In this document: positions 1 to 11,710 of the stretch, piece by piece
Position numbering within the stretch: position 1 is the first letter of the stretch
Layout of the letters: each line of letters starts with the position of its first letter
Source: Morinoia aosen
Taxonomy: Eukaryota > Arthropoda > Malacostraca > Amphipoda > Talitridae
DNA length: 64,000 nt
Direction of reading: 5' to 3'
Assembly (NCBI GenBank): GCA_030386875.1
Contig: CM059563.1
Location: forward strand, 47,433,602-47,497,601
Notes under the pieces: model-generated
What the model saw: the letters and a program-made list of their open reading frames with translations, nothing else
Databases searched by the model: none
What the model was told of the DNA's origin: nothing
Program-made: the position numbers and the translations under genes

Positions 1-103
1 ATCCAGTCAATGATTGCTATTTTCAAAATTGCTTACTGCAATTAATTATAAATTTGATTTGAATATTGAACTCCGGTTAAACCAATTGCGATCAATGTGT
101 TAT
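1..103 (+). mobile_element. TTAA-flanked MITE, 3' part cut by the window edge
   Basis: This matches the right half of the dispersed ~225-bp element seen complete at 31,952-32,178 and 45,455-45,682. Shared blocks are the 'gctattttcaaaattgct' segment, 'aaatttga.ttgaatattgaac', and the terminal 'caattgcgatcaatgtgtta'. The left half lies outside the window. The end is either the degenerate ttat at 100-103 or the TTAA at 105-108. It has no coding capacity. Confidence 0.6.
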
Positions 104-674
104 ATTAACGCTATGAATCTTCGTTAACGAGGACGAAGTTCCATATCTGCACTGGGATGGCGATTCGAACGAGACGCCGACGTATATGGTTTTTAAAAAA
201 TCGAAGTAAGTTGATCGAGCTTACGCAAGGCTCTGCGAATATAAATTTCTAGTCAGCGGTTTCTATGCTTTTCAATGACTGCTGAAGGATTGAAGGAGAA
301 ACAATAATGAAGCCAATATTTACCGTAGAAACTTTTCTCCTTCACGTATTTTTATCTTTATTAATTAAAATTTCCGGCTCTCCACATCCACGCAAGGCTT
401 ACAACATTGCACCTCCGAAGACAAGAAACGAGAACTTAGAATTTAGCACATACAGTATAATGAGTAATAATTAGTATAATTAAGGCACAAAAATTTGTGG
501 AAACAATAAAATTACGGTCCAGTTCTATGGGATCATCCACTATGCAAGATGGTAAGGGGCGAGATTAAAAGATGACTGGCAAACAGCCTCACCTCATCGC
601 AACTATGGATTCTAGAGATCTATCCAAAAGCGACCTCCAAGGGCCTCCCGTTAGTGGATACACTCCTTTCCTCT
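104..674. other. Unannotated AT-rich DNA
   Basis: No coding exon, RNA gene or recognisable element is seen between the MITE end and the start of the large 20-bp array. Confidence 0.6.
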
Positions 675-3600
675 TCAGGTTATTGGCCCACCTGTCAGGT
701 TATTGGTTCGCCTGTCAGGTTATAGGCCCGCCTGTCAGGTTATAGGCCCGCCTGTCAGGTTATTGGCCCGCCTGTCAGGTTATTGGCCCGCCTGTCAGGT
801 TATTGGCCCGCCTGTCAGGTTATTGGCCCGCCTGTCAGGTTATTGGCCCACCTGTCAGGTTATTGGTTCGCCTGTCAGGTTATAGGCCCGCTCTAAGTTT
901 ATTGGCCCGCCTTAGGTTATAGGCCCGCCTGTCAGGCTATAGGCCCGCCTGTCAGGCTATAGGCCCGCCTGTCAGGCTATTGGCCCGCCTGTCAGGCTAT
1001 TGGCCCGCCTGTCAGGTTATTGGCCCACCTGTCAGGTTATTGGTTCGCCTGTCAGGTTATAGGCCCGCTCTAAGTTTATTGGCCCGCCTTAGGTTATAGG
1101 CCCGCCTGTCAGGCTATAGGCCCGCCTGTCAGGCTATAGGCCCGCCTGTCAGGCTATTGGCCCGCCTGTCAGGCTATTGGCCCGCCTGTCAGGTTATAGG
1201 CCCGCCTGTCAGGTTATAGGCCCGCCTGTCAGGTTATAGACCCGCCTGTCAGGTTATAAGCCCGCCTGTCAGGTTATAGGCCCGCCTGTCAGGTTATAGG
1301 CCCGCCTGTCAGGCTATTGGCCCGCCTGTCAGGCTATTGGCCCGCCTGTCAGGCTATTGGCCCGCCTGTCAGGCTATTGGCCCACCTGTCAGGCTATTGG
1401 CCCGCCTGTCAGGCTATTGGCCCGCCTGTCAGGCTATTGGCCCGCCTGTCAGGCTATTGGCCCGCCTGTCAGGCTATTGGCCCGCCTGTCAGGCTATTGG
1501 CCCGCCTGTCAGGCTATTGGCCCGCCTGTCAGGCTATTGGCCCGCCTGTCAGGCTATTGGCCCGCCTGTCAGGCTATTGGCCCGCCTGTCAGGCTATTGG
1601 CCCGCCTGTCAGGCTATTGGCCCGCCTGTCAGGCTATTGGCCCGCCTGTCAGGCTATTGGCCCGCCTGTCAGGCTATTGGCCCGCCTGTCAGGCTATTGG
1701 CCCGCCTGTCAGGCTATTGGCCCGCCTGTCAGGCTATTGGCCCGCCTGTCAGGCTATTGGCCCGCCTGTCAGGCTATTGGCCCGCCTGTCAGGCTATTGG
1801 CCCGCCTGTCAGGCTATTGGCCCGCCTGTCAGGCTATTGGCCCGCCTGTCAGGCTATTGGCCTGCCTGTCAGGCTATTGGCCCGCCTGTCAGGCTATTGG
1901 CCCGCCTGTCAGGCTATTGGCCCGCCTGTCAGGCTATTGGCCCGCCTGTCAGGCTATTGGCCCGCCTGTCAGGCTATTGGCCCGCCTGTCAGGCTATTGG
2001 CCCGCCTGTCAGGCTATTGGCCCGCCTGTCAGGCTATTGGCCCGCCTGTCAGGCTATTGGCCAGCCTGTCAGGCTATTGGCCCGCCTGTCAGGCTATTGG
2101 CCCGCCTGTCAGGCTATTGGCCCGCCTGTCAGGCTATTGGCCCGCCTGTCAGGCTATTGGCCCGCCTGTCAGGCTATTGGCCCGCCTGTCAGGCTATTGG
2201 CCCGCCTGTCAGGCTATTGGCCCGCCTGTCAGGCTATTGGCCCGCCTGTCAGGCTATTGGCCCGCCTGTCAGGCTATTGGCCCGCCTGTCAGGCTATTGG
2301 CCCGCCTGTCAGGCTATTGGCCCGCCTGTCAGGCTATTGGCCCGCCTGTCAGGCTATTGGCTCGCCTGTCAGGCTATTGGCTCGCCTGTCAGGCTATTGG
2401 CCCGCCTGTCAGGCTATTGGCCCGCCTGTCAGGCTATTGGCCCGCCTGTCAGGCTATTGGCCCGCCTGTCAGGCTATTGGCCCGCCTGTCAGGCTATTGG
2501 CCCGCCTGTCAGGCTATTGGCCCGCCTGTCAGGCTATTGGCCCGCCTGTCAGGCCATTGGCCCGCCTGTCAGGCCATTGGCCCGCCTGTCAGGCCATTGG
2601 CCCGCCTGTCAGGCTATTGGCCCGTCTGTCAGGCCATTGGCCCGTCTGTCAGGCCATTGGCCCGCCTGTCAGGCCATTGGCCCGCCTGTCAGGCCATTGG
2701 CCCGCCTGTCAGGCCATTGGCCCGCCTGTCAGGCTATTGGCCCGCCTGTCAGGCTATTGGCCCGCCTGTCAGGCTATTGGCCCGCCTGTCAGGCTATTGG
2801 CCCGCCTGTCAGGCTATTGGCCCGCCTGTCAGGCTATTGGCCCGCCTGTCAGGCTATTGGCCCGCCTGTCAGGCTATTGGCCCGCCTGTCAGGCTATTGG
2901 CCCGCCTGTCAGGCTATTGGCCCGCCTGTCAGGCTATTGGCCCGCCTGTCAGGCTATTGGCCCGCCTGTCAGGCTATTGGCCCGCCTGTCAGGCTATTGG
3001 CCCGCCTGTCAGGCTATTGGCCCGCCTGTCAGGCTATTGGCCCGCCTGTCAGGCTATTGGCCCGCCTGTCAGGCTATTGGCCCGCCTGTCAGGCTATTGG
3101 CCCGCCTGTCAGGCTATTGGCCCGCCTGTCAGGCTATTGGCCCGCCTGTCAGGCTATTGGCCCGCCTGTCAGGCTATTGGCCCGCCTGTCAGGCTATTGG
3201 CCCGCCTGTCAGGCTATTGGCCCGCCTGTCAGGCTATTGGCCCGCCTGTCAGGCTATTGGCCCGCCTGTCAGGCTATTGGCCCGCCTGTCAGGCTATTGG
3301 CCCGCCTGTCAGGCTATTGGCCCGCCTGTCAGGCTATTGGCCCGCCTGTCAGGCTATTGGCCCGCCTGTCAGGCTATTGGCCCGTCTGTCAGGCCATTGG
3401 CCCGCCTGTCAGGCCATTGGCCCGCCTGTCAGGCCATTGGCCCGCCTGTCAGGCTATTGGCCCGCCTGTCAGGCTATTGGCCCGCCTGTCAGGCTATTGG
3501 CCCGCCTGTCAGGCTATTGGCCCGCCTGTCAGGCTATTGGCCCGCCTGTCAGGCTATTGGCCCGCCTGTCAGGCTATTGGCCCGCCTGTCAGGCTATTGG

Positions 3601-4204
3601 CCCGCCTGTCATGCTATTGGCCCGCCTGTCAGGCTATTGGCCCGCCTGTCAGGCTATTGGCCCGCCTGTCAGGCTATTGGCCCGCCTGTCAGGCTATTGG
3701 CCCGCCTGTCAGGCTATTGGCCCGCCTGTCAGGCTATTGGCCCGCCTGTCAGGCTATTGGCCCGCCTGTCAGGCTATTGGCTCGCCTGTCAGGCTATTGG
3801 CCCGCCTGTCAGGCCATTGGCCCGCCTGTCAGGCCATTGGCCCGCCTGTCAGGCCATTGGCCCGCCTGTCAGGCCATTGGCCCGTCTGTCAGGCCATTGG
3901 CCCGCCTGTCAGGCCATTGGCCCGCCTGTCAGGCCATTGGCCCGCCTGTCAGGCTATTGGCCCGCCTGTCAGGCTATTGGCCCGCCTGTCAGGCTATTGG
4001 CCCGCCTGTCAGGCTATTGGCCCGCCTGTCAGGCTATTGGCCCGCCTGTCAGGCTATTGGCCCGCCTGTCAGGCTATTGGTCCGCCTGTCACTCTATTGG
4101 CCCGCCTGCCACTCTATTGGCCCGCTTGTCACTCTATTGGCCCCCCTGTCATTCTATTGGCCAGCCTGTCAGGCTATTTGCCCGCCTGTCAATCCCTTGG
4201 TTAG
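675..4204. repeat. Minisatellite, 20-bp unit, about 176 copies
   Basis: The consensus unit is cccgcctgtcaggctattgg. From about 1,300 to 4,080 the array is in perfect 20-bp register, with only scattered substitutions. The left edge (675-1,300) carries older variants (aggttatt, aggttata) and a 177-bp higher-order segment repeated at 841 and 1,018. The right edge (4,081-4,200) decays into actctatt forms. A subtype with aggccatt instead of aggctatt clusters at about 2,550-2,730, 3,390-3,440 and 3,800-3,940. Each unit holds the odd palindrome GCCTGTCAGGC and an ATTGG (inverted CCAAT). The unit length is not a multiple of 3 and lacks stops, so all three forward frames stay open for about 970 codons. 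Those frames are artefacts of the repeat. Confidence 0.97.
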
Positions 4205-7200
4205 CCTTTCACAATTACTCGTCAATTTCACAGAATAAGATCAATGCTTGGTCAAGCACTTCTTTCCTAATGTTTATGGATTTCAGTTTGACTAAGTAAC
4301 TAACGAGGACAAACTTTTCTGAATAGAATTTTATCGTCTCTTGAAAGCAATATCTCAAAGCGTGCATGGGCCGCTCTTGCAGTTGATTAAGCTAAACAGA
4401 AAATGTTCAAAGCAATGAATACGCACACCAAGATCTATAAGAGCATGATAAGCTTCTCCGCGTGAGAGAAAAACCTTCCTTTCAACAGAGATCTCACTCA
4501 GGTTGTCTTGATAGACAAACTCGTGCACGTGTCCTGCCAAAAATGAGATAATGATAGATAGAGTGCTCAAATCAGAGCTTGTGTTGGTAATATAACATGG
4601 GATTGCTTTCTGTTATTTCACCGAATAGCTAGAAGTGAGTGATTAGCGTATCAAAGATACTGTGTTCACGTTCATGTAGCACGACAAAGCTGCAGGGTGG
4701 GAGTATGACAGCGGTTCAGACTTTCGTAATTACGTAACTCGTTAACGAAGCCTTGGCAGACACACTATGGCGGTTATGACGTGGCGGCGGTGGTTGTGGT
4801 GGTAGACGGCTGCTTGTGCAGCAGCACTGTGTCTGTTCCGACGATTTTGTGAAGTCGCATGGCTTTAAAATTAATTCTAAAAATAATGTGAAAATATAGC
4901 CACCTTATCATGTGCGGGCAGTGTTTTCGCTTCGATGGTTTTGTGAAATAGTCGCATAGCGCAACATTAGTTGTAAAAGTATTCTAAAGAAATTGTCCCC
5001 ATGTCAAGTGAGGTCGATAACGTGTTGTAATGCATTTCAGTTGAATAACTGGTTTCCGCAGCTGTCACGAGAAAAGGGGCCCGTCACCTTCTTGTTAACA
5101 TTTCATTAACAAGATCAGGTTCTCGGAATAGAGGAATGGCACACCTCCAGGTGCATACCTAACACACACAAAAAAAAAATGCGAGAATGTATGAAGAGCA
5201 CAGTCATTAAGAAAAGACACACAATTATTATGTACTAAATTTAGAGCGGTACTCACCGATGAGTTGATACACGACTTACATCCGCGCGATTCTGTGCGCT
5301 ATTTTGCCTCGGTGAGCTGTGTTGCTAGCGTTAACGGGGTTTTCAAACTCCATTAAATGCTGAAGAAACTTTATAATGGATAACCCTGGTACAAAGCATT
5401 AGCCGTAAATTACTGGAACTGTAAGTAACACATATTGACAAATACTACTCTGCCTAATTGACCGGTCAATTTCTTAAAGTGAATTACACACGGAACACAT
5501 TTAATGAAATAAGGCCTGACTGTCAGGTTGGCGCATCCCAACGGCACAATGGATGCTATTTGACCTCGGTTCACTAGTTCTTTCAACCAAGAGCAGCTTC
5601 AGTTCAATCCCTGTTTCTTACACGGTGCATATACTGTCTCTGGACGTTTTATGAAGAAGTCGTACTTGCAATCAATAGGAGAAAACCCGCCCTCCTGTGG
5701 GGGCAACAAAATTTTTGACAATTACTTTAATTCTACAATTTCCTCATACATATATATGCACATATTTCACATTTTAATTCAGCTGCTCCAATTCTCTTAT
5801 ACGTTGTATGAACCTATCGTTTCCAGCGGTATCTATCGTAACAAACGCACGAGCCTTACCCGCCCTGACGCCGTTTTCAAAATTTTCCTTTAAACAACCT
5901 CCCCGATGCGGGATCTTCTTCCCTCTGCACAAGCAAAAATGTAACTTTTAATTTGTTGATTCAAGAAAAATATATCTCAACAGGTTTCGCTTCTCACTTA
6001 TTTTCCAAAGTATACCATTTAATTTAACACCTATTCACGACGCAGAGTATAACACTTTAGGTATAATGATGCCTAGCCACGACGAACCTTATCGAGATGC
6101 TCGCGAACTCTCACTGACCCTCGTCTTTTCCGTGCTAGTCAAAGTGTTCTTTTTGGGCTACCCTCTCTCCAGTCATGACCAATGGCACCACTACTTGCAC
6201 TTCCAAACCTTCGCCTGCTCTGTCCTATTGGCTGTTCTCGAGGTTGTACACATCCTATTCGCTGTGAGCAGAGCACGCATTTTCCCGCCCCTATTTTGCG
6301 AGGTGATCTTGAAGTCAAACCCGTTGGCGAGAAAGCTTTCTCACGCCTCTGCCCTCTATCCTCTACCCTCTACCCCTAGGCCGGGCCTTATGGTCAACAA
6401 ATTTTTGCCTTTTGTGGTAACACTACACCGCAATCCTTGTTCGAGCTCTCGAGGTCTGCTTACCAAGCACAACACTAACCCAGCTCGAGTGCCTGCTTCG
6501 CTTACAAGCCACATAACTCGATGTTGAATGTAAACATTCAGGCCTACACTAATGTTAGAGCAACCCACTTGTACCATTGGAATGCGCCTGACCACAGTTT
6601 TATAAACTCACAATTTTAGTTCAAGCAAACAATAAATGCGCACAAAATTCGTTACACACAATTACAAGATTTTGATCGAACTTTTCCTAAATTTTCATTT
6701 TCAATTCGCAAAATTGATCGTTCTTCACAGATTCTTGACACAGCAGCTCCCGAGAAAAAATGAGCTACGCGACTATGCTCTATAACGTGAAGGGTTTTGA
6801 ACTGTGATTTGTTTTATGGGGAATAATAAAGCCAAAATTTCTTCTGAACGCAGAGCTTAAATCGGAATAATCTTGGGCTAAGAGTGTCAACTAGAGGCAT
6901 GCACTGCAAAACAGGGAAAAATCCCAGAAAGACATTCCTGTTTCATTAAAAATCGAGGAAAATACGAGATGTAAGCTAAGAAACTCAGAAACAGAACTTG
7001 AATGCTAAATTTGTTGCTTTTCAAGAGTATCATTTTGAAATTACTTCTTTCGGTTCTCATAGTAAATTTTTTTCCAGAATTGTAATATTTCGAAGAATAA
7101 TGTGCTGGGAGTATTTAAATAAAAAAGAATACAGTTCATTTCCAACAAAGATGATTCTCAGTTGATGCATACACATGAGTATCGTAATACCCATGTCACT

Positions 7201-8917
7201 AGTCGCAACAAGTGGTTGAGGGCAATGTATGTCCTATTGTTCATTAATCTAGGTTTGATAATACATGTAACTACAATTAGAAAACAAGAAATAAATTCAG
7301 TGACGTTGCATTGTTAAAAACACTCTTTTAAGTGCACAGCTACTCTGAAATACGAGCTCAGGGACTACCTATACAAGGAATTATTTATGAAAGTGAAACA
7401 GGTCGTTTAAAATAATTTTGCGTCCAGGGCAACGAGGTTGACATTCAAAACTGTATTTTCCCTTCTATATATCAACTAGTTTGCCAATCGAGGGACTCGG
7501 AGAAAATATTTTTTATCTTACCACGAATTTATGATATTTTCATGCTAATAATAGTGGCACAAAAGGGTCTACCTGAGTCAGAAACAAGAGAAGGATTGTA
7601 CAACATACAACGGCAACCAAGACATGTGACACACAATCGGAGTAGTACGTGAAATTAACCATCTATATAGATAAGGCTGTCATAATATACTCACCTGCGT
7701 AAGAAATGATCAATTGTACCATACAAGGCTAACAAAAAAATTTTAAGACGTTTGAGAAGAGAAGAATATAAAATTACCTTTTTTTAAATGTCTTGCTGCA
7801 AATGTCTATAATTAATATACTTGGGTGCCATGACGGTCCAGTCCAATGCTTTTACAAAAAATGACAATTTTACAAAAAATGGCTGTATCCTATAGCTAGT
7901 TAATTGAAGTTGAATGGTTGAATTGTTCATTTGAAGTTAATTGAAGTTGAAAGGAATTCGTGGAAGCTATGAAGATAATGAGCTTCGTGGGGCGAGAACA
8001 CTTATGACAGTTTAAACGTACGCATTTAAACGCATCAATGCTTTGGCTCTCATGACATCACGGAATGATATTTAAATAGTTGGTTATGGCAGATATTCAA
8101 AAATATCTTTTCGAGCGAGCATAATGAAATATAAGTAAGTTAACTGCCTAAAAGAGCATGCTCTCACTCGCAAAATAAATTTGAGATTTATCTTTTAATG
8201 CTTGACAATAGCTTAGGAAGAAAATAGTTAATAAGCATCTTATTGAACATAAATAGGTGAATCACATGACTAATTTATCTTTTCAGTAAAAATTTTTTGC
8301 AATTATAAAGAGAAATGACGAGTAAGTTAACGTTACAAGTTGAGGGTGAATGGAAATAAGAGCTTTATTCATGCACACCCATACCTAGCTATATCCATAC
8401 ACAGAATACGCATACCTCTTTTCAGAAACGACTGGGACCATCCAACACCCATAATACTAATTGTGTCATTGTTGAGGTGTTCCAAATTAAAATAAAATAT
8501 TTTTATCATCAGAAAATTTACTTCCTATCTTCTAACACAACATGTGCTGTGGAATAGATATCATCTGTCTCAGAAAAACTAGCAACTTCGAATCAAATAA
8601 TTCAACCAACGCTACAATTTTTCAAAATCAATTTCAAGGTAGTTACCCAGATCTCTTTAAGCCCAAATCCACGTATATATACATGTACAAACACATGCTA
8701 CAAAAATGTTGTGTGATGTATTGAAACATGGGATAATGAGCGAAGGAGATTCGTATCTACTCTTTCAGTATGTACTGCAGCTCACAATTATCGTTGAGAC
8801 GCAAGATGACGAGCTAATTTGGTTTTAAATTCTCCCAATGTTTCAGGGATTTTGTTACACTGCGGGAGTTTGTTCTACAGTAAGGCGCCTGATATTGACA
8901 TAGCCTTCTGCCCAATG
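4205..8917. other. No recognisable gene
   Basis: This is AT-rich DNA with only short, low-quality frames. A diverged direct duplication of about 95 bp is visible at roughly 4,822-4,916 and 4,917-5,010 (shared 'gttttgtgaa.tagtcgcat' and 'attctaaa'). The open frame at 6,066-6,527 resembles no protein family I know and has no codon-usage or splice support. I found no tRNA and no element ends. Confidence 0.5.
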
Positions 8918-10270
8918 TCAGATGATCGATAGTAGACTAAGACATTTTTGTTTCTGTTCGGCTCTAGGTTGGTGATGGTGGGGATAGAATCGCACTATCT
9001 CAACACTGCTCTGAGGAAGATATAAAAAAGGGAATACGTATTGGGCTTTGTGCATATGGAATCGTTCTTGAAAAGTAGTCCAGCCGAATTTATTGAAGAG
9101 AGGAATTACGTGATCGCCTTTGCATTCCATCTTCGCTGCGAAATTCATGCATTTTTGTGTCTCTCTTTCGAGGTATTGAGGTAAATCCCTCCATACTAGG
9201 CTGCAGTTGTCAATACGTGATAACACTAAAAATTGAATGACCAATAATCTAGATTTTCCGTCGAGTATACGTTTCATGCGTTGAAAAAAACATTAAAGTT
9301 CCGTAAATTTTGTTGCAAGTTTTCTCAACGTGAGATTTGAAGGACATATTCATATCGAACAAGATATTTAGATTTTCAACTTGTGAGGGCGTAATTGTAC
9401 TAATCCCTACTGTAGAAGTAAGATTTGGAATTTTTTTTATTGCTCCATTAAGTCCGAAAAAAAGCATTGCGTTTTGCTAACATTTAGTTTAAGACGATTT
9501 TAGCCGTACCATGATTTCAGGCTAATCAATGGGGTTTCAGCTTTAATTTGCGTCTGCGGTATTTTCGATACAGAAATTGTTATTGCAATTTGAACATCAT
9601 TCGCATACATGGAGATTCGTGCGTCAGAAGGCATTGGAGGGAAGTCTACAATGAAAATAGAAAACAGCAGCTGACCAAAAATGGATCCTTGAAGAACACC
9701 AAAATGTTTTTGAATGAAAGGGGACAATTAGTTATCTAAGTGGACTGCATGAGATCAATTTGATAAGTAAGTTTTAAACCATTGCGTGTCTACTCCTGAG
9801 TTAACTATGTTTCGTAAAAGTCGATCATGTTTGACGCTATCGAACGCGTTAGAGAGATCGAGTAGCAGTAAGAGTGTTACATTCTTTTGACCGATATCAC
9901 TGCATATAGTTTCAGTGATATTAAACAGAGCGTCTCGTGTGCTAGTGTTCTTTCTGCTGCCATTTTGATTTCGATTAAGTAGATTTCACTCGTCCATGTG
10001 AGATGACAGTTGATTTGTCTCTACTTTCTCCAATATTTTGGACAGGACATGTGAAAGACTAATAGACCTGTAGTTTGATGCAGTATCGAGGTATCCAGTG
10101 TAATGCAACGGTCTAATTATGGAGGCTTTCCTTTGGTTGGGCAACTTATATGTTGCTGTTGATGTATCAATTATTAAACGAATTAATTGTGATGTGACAG
10201 GCAAGCTCTCTTTGATGTATTGAAGGCTGATACCATCACTGCCTTTGTGTTTTCCTAATGAGTAGAAAAT
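8918..10270 (-). mobile_element. Decayed non-LTR retrotransposon (jockey/CR1-like reverse transcriptase), broken
   Basis: Read on the minus strand, the pieces follow the order of a LINE ORF2 from reverse transcriptase to C-terminus. Near 10,240-9,986 there is a fingers region (KGSDGISLQYIKESLP, then NYRSISLSHVLSKILEK). Near 9,870-9,830 comes the motif A block LLLLDLSNAFDSVKHDRLL. Near 9,720-9,600 are LQGSIFGQLLFSIFI and the motif C box as YAND where active enzymes have YADD. From 9,467 to 8,918 runs a C-terminal region typical of jockey/CR1 elements (VEKTCNKIYGTL, later CSLVWRDLPQYLERETQ). The pieces lie in different frames with stops between them, so the copy is dead. No upstream endonuclease domain or poly-A tail was found. 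The exact clade is uncertain. Confidence 0.8.
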
Positions 10271-10364
10271 ATTTTATAACTCTGGTAAATCGACAGAACG
10301 TGGTCTCCACCAGACACCGACGAATTCGGTAAAAATTCGACCGTGATAGACAATTTACCTGAAC

Positions 10365-10705
10365 TGGGGATCTCGGGGAGAAAATATGAGGTACCGAACT
10401 AAAAGTTTTATAAACCTTCTTTCTGTTGAAATAGAATAGCTTTTGCTTTGTCAAGGACTTTCCTTATTGCATGGTTCAATACACTGAAGTTTTTCAGCCT
10501 CAATGACTTTTTAAATTTTTATCCTGTTTCATAGCCTTATATCTAAACTTAACGTATCTATGCACAGGAGATCTTGAGCAGGAGCACAACTTGTGAACAG
10601 ATTCTGCATTCCCTTAACGCCATCATAAAAAGTGTCTTCATCTCTTTGGAACTCAATTGTTGTGGTTAGGGAGGTTTAAACTAACATATATTATTATCTT
10701 ATGCA
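10365..10705 (+). repeat. SINE-like dispersed repeat, copy 1
   Basis: This diverged copy belongs to a ~350-bp family seen also at 11,115, 15,340, 30,765, 35,420, 37,656 and 55,800. Shared landmarks in order are an AATGTGAGGGCCCGAGCT-like head, 'tttttgttgaaata.aata', 'cctgtttcat', 'ttcccttaac.cca', 'ctctttgga' and the tail 'ggttagggaggtttaaacta'. It has no reading frame. It abuts the LINE remnant. Confidence 0.6.
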
Positions 10706-11114
10706 TCAAGAAATTTTCTTAGGATATAACTAATTTTAGAATACAGAGAACGCTAAAGCAAATAGGAAGATGAAGAGCAGTTAAGTGCAGAAAAAAATTC
10801 GCTCAATGCGGAGGTCGCACGAAGGGAACTTTATCGTTATCTGTCGAGTATTCAATTTCCCTGCAGCTCACCTGGTCAACATACAAAGAAATTATTTGTT
10901 CCAAGTCCGTTGTTAAAGTTCACAGGTGGTGGTATACATCTCATGCTAAACGACTACAACAATTACATGCTCTACGGAAAGCATTATTTGTACCTTCTCT
11001 TGTTGCTCTCTTTTGTTTTGACTTGCGCTCGCTAGTGAGATCAAATTGACACTCGTTCAAAAAATATTCATTTTGCAACTATTAATAGTGCAACTATTGT
11101 TAGTGCAGCTACTG

Positions 11115-11710
11115 TATCTATGGGAATTAGCGCTCCTAAGGTGAAGATATGAGGGCCCGAGCTGGACGTTAGGTAGGCCGACCTCTCACTTAAATAGAAC
11201 AGGATTTTTAGTTATGTTATGGTATAGCTTTTTTATGTCCGGTGCTGTTCTTTTTTTAGCGCTTTATACTTTCTTCACTCATTTTTATCTTTTTTTGTGC
11301 AATTCTCATATTCGTATGTTGCCTATTTTATTTTGAGCTGCGCGAATTTGTGAGATCTAATTGACCCGCGTTAAGAAAAATATTTACTTTTGCAAAGAAT
11401 TCATCACCGGTCGATGACTTTATCGTTTACCGGGTTTTTAGCTTTTAATTTTTTTATCACTTGGATTTTTAGTTTTGTAACAGTCCATCTTTTTGCGTCT
11501 GCTATTTTTATCATCTAATACTTTCTTCTCCAACTAATATTTTGTTTCATGAAATTCTCTTTATCAAACTGTTTCTATGGGATCAGATTTTGTGGACAGA
11601 TACCTCGTTCCCTCAATTTCATTCTAAATGGTACCTTCTTTCTTCCGCTCTCGGGAACACCTTTGTGTAGTTAGGGAGGCTCGAACTACCTTATATAATC
11701 TAATTTAATC
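11115..11710 (+). repeat. SINE-like dispersed repeat, copy 2 (composite)
   Basis: The head 'tgtatctatgggaattagcg' and 'gagggcccgagctgga.gttaggtaggc' match the family consensus. The tail 'ctcaatttcattctaaatgg' to 'gttagggaggctcgaacta' also matches. The middle is longer than in other copies and partly repeats itself (about 11,220-11,290 and 11,460-11,530), so this is either two overlapping copies or one with an internal duplication. Confidence 0.55.

Noticed and set aside
1317..4299. Three forward frames of about 955-980 codons
   Set aside because: They are the 20-bp repeat read in three frames; each has the same 20-residue period, and none has splice, start or codon support.
6066..6527. 153-codon open frame
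   Set aside because: No recognisable domain, no supporting context; expected by chance in 64 kb.
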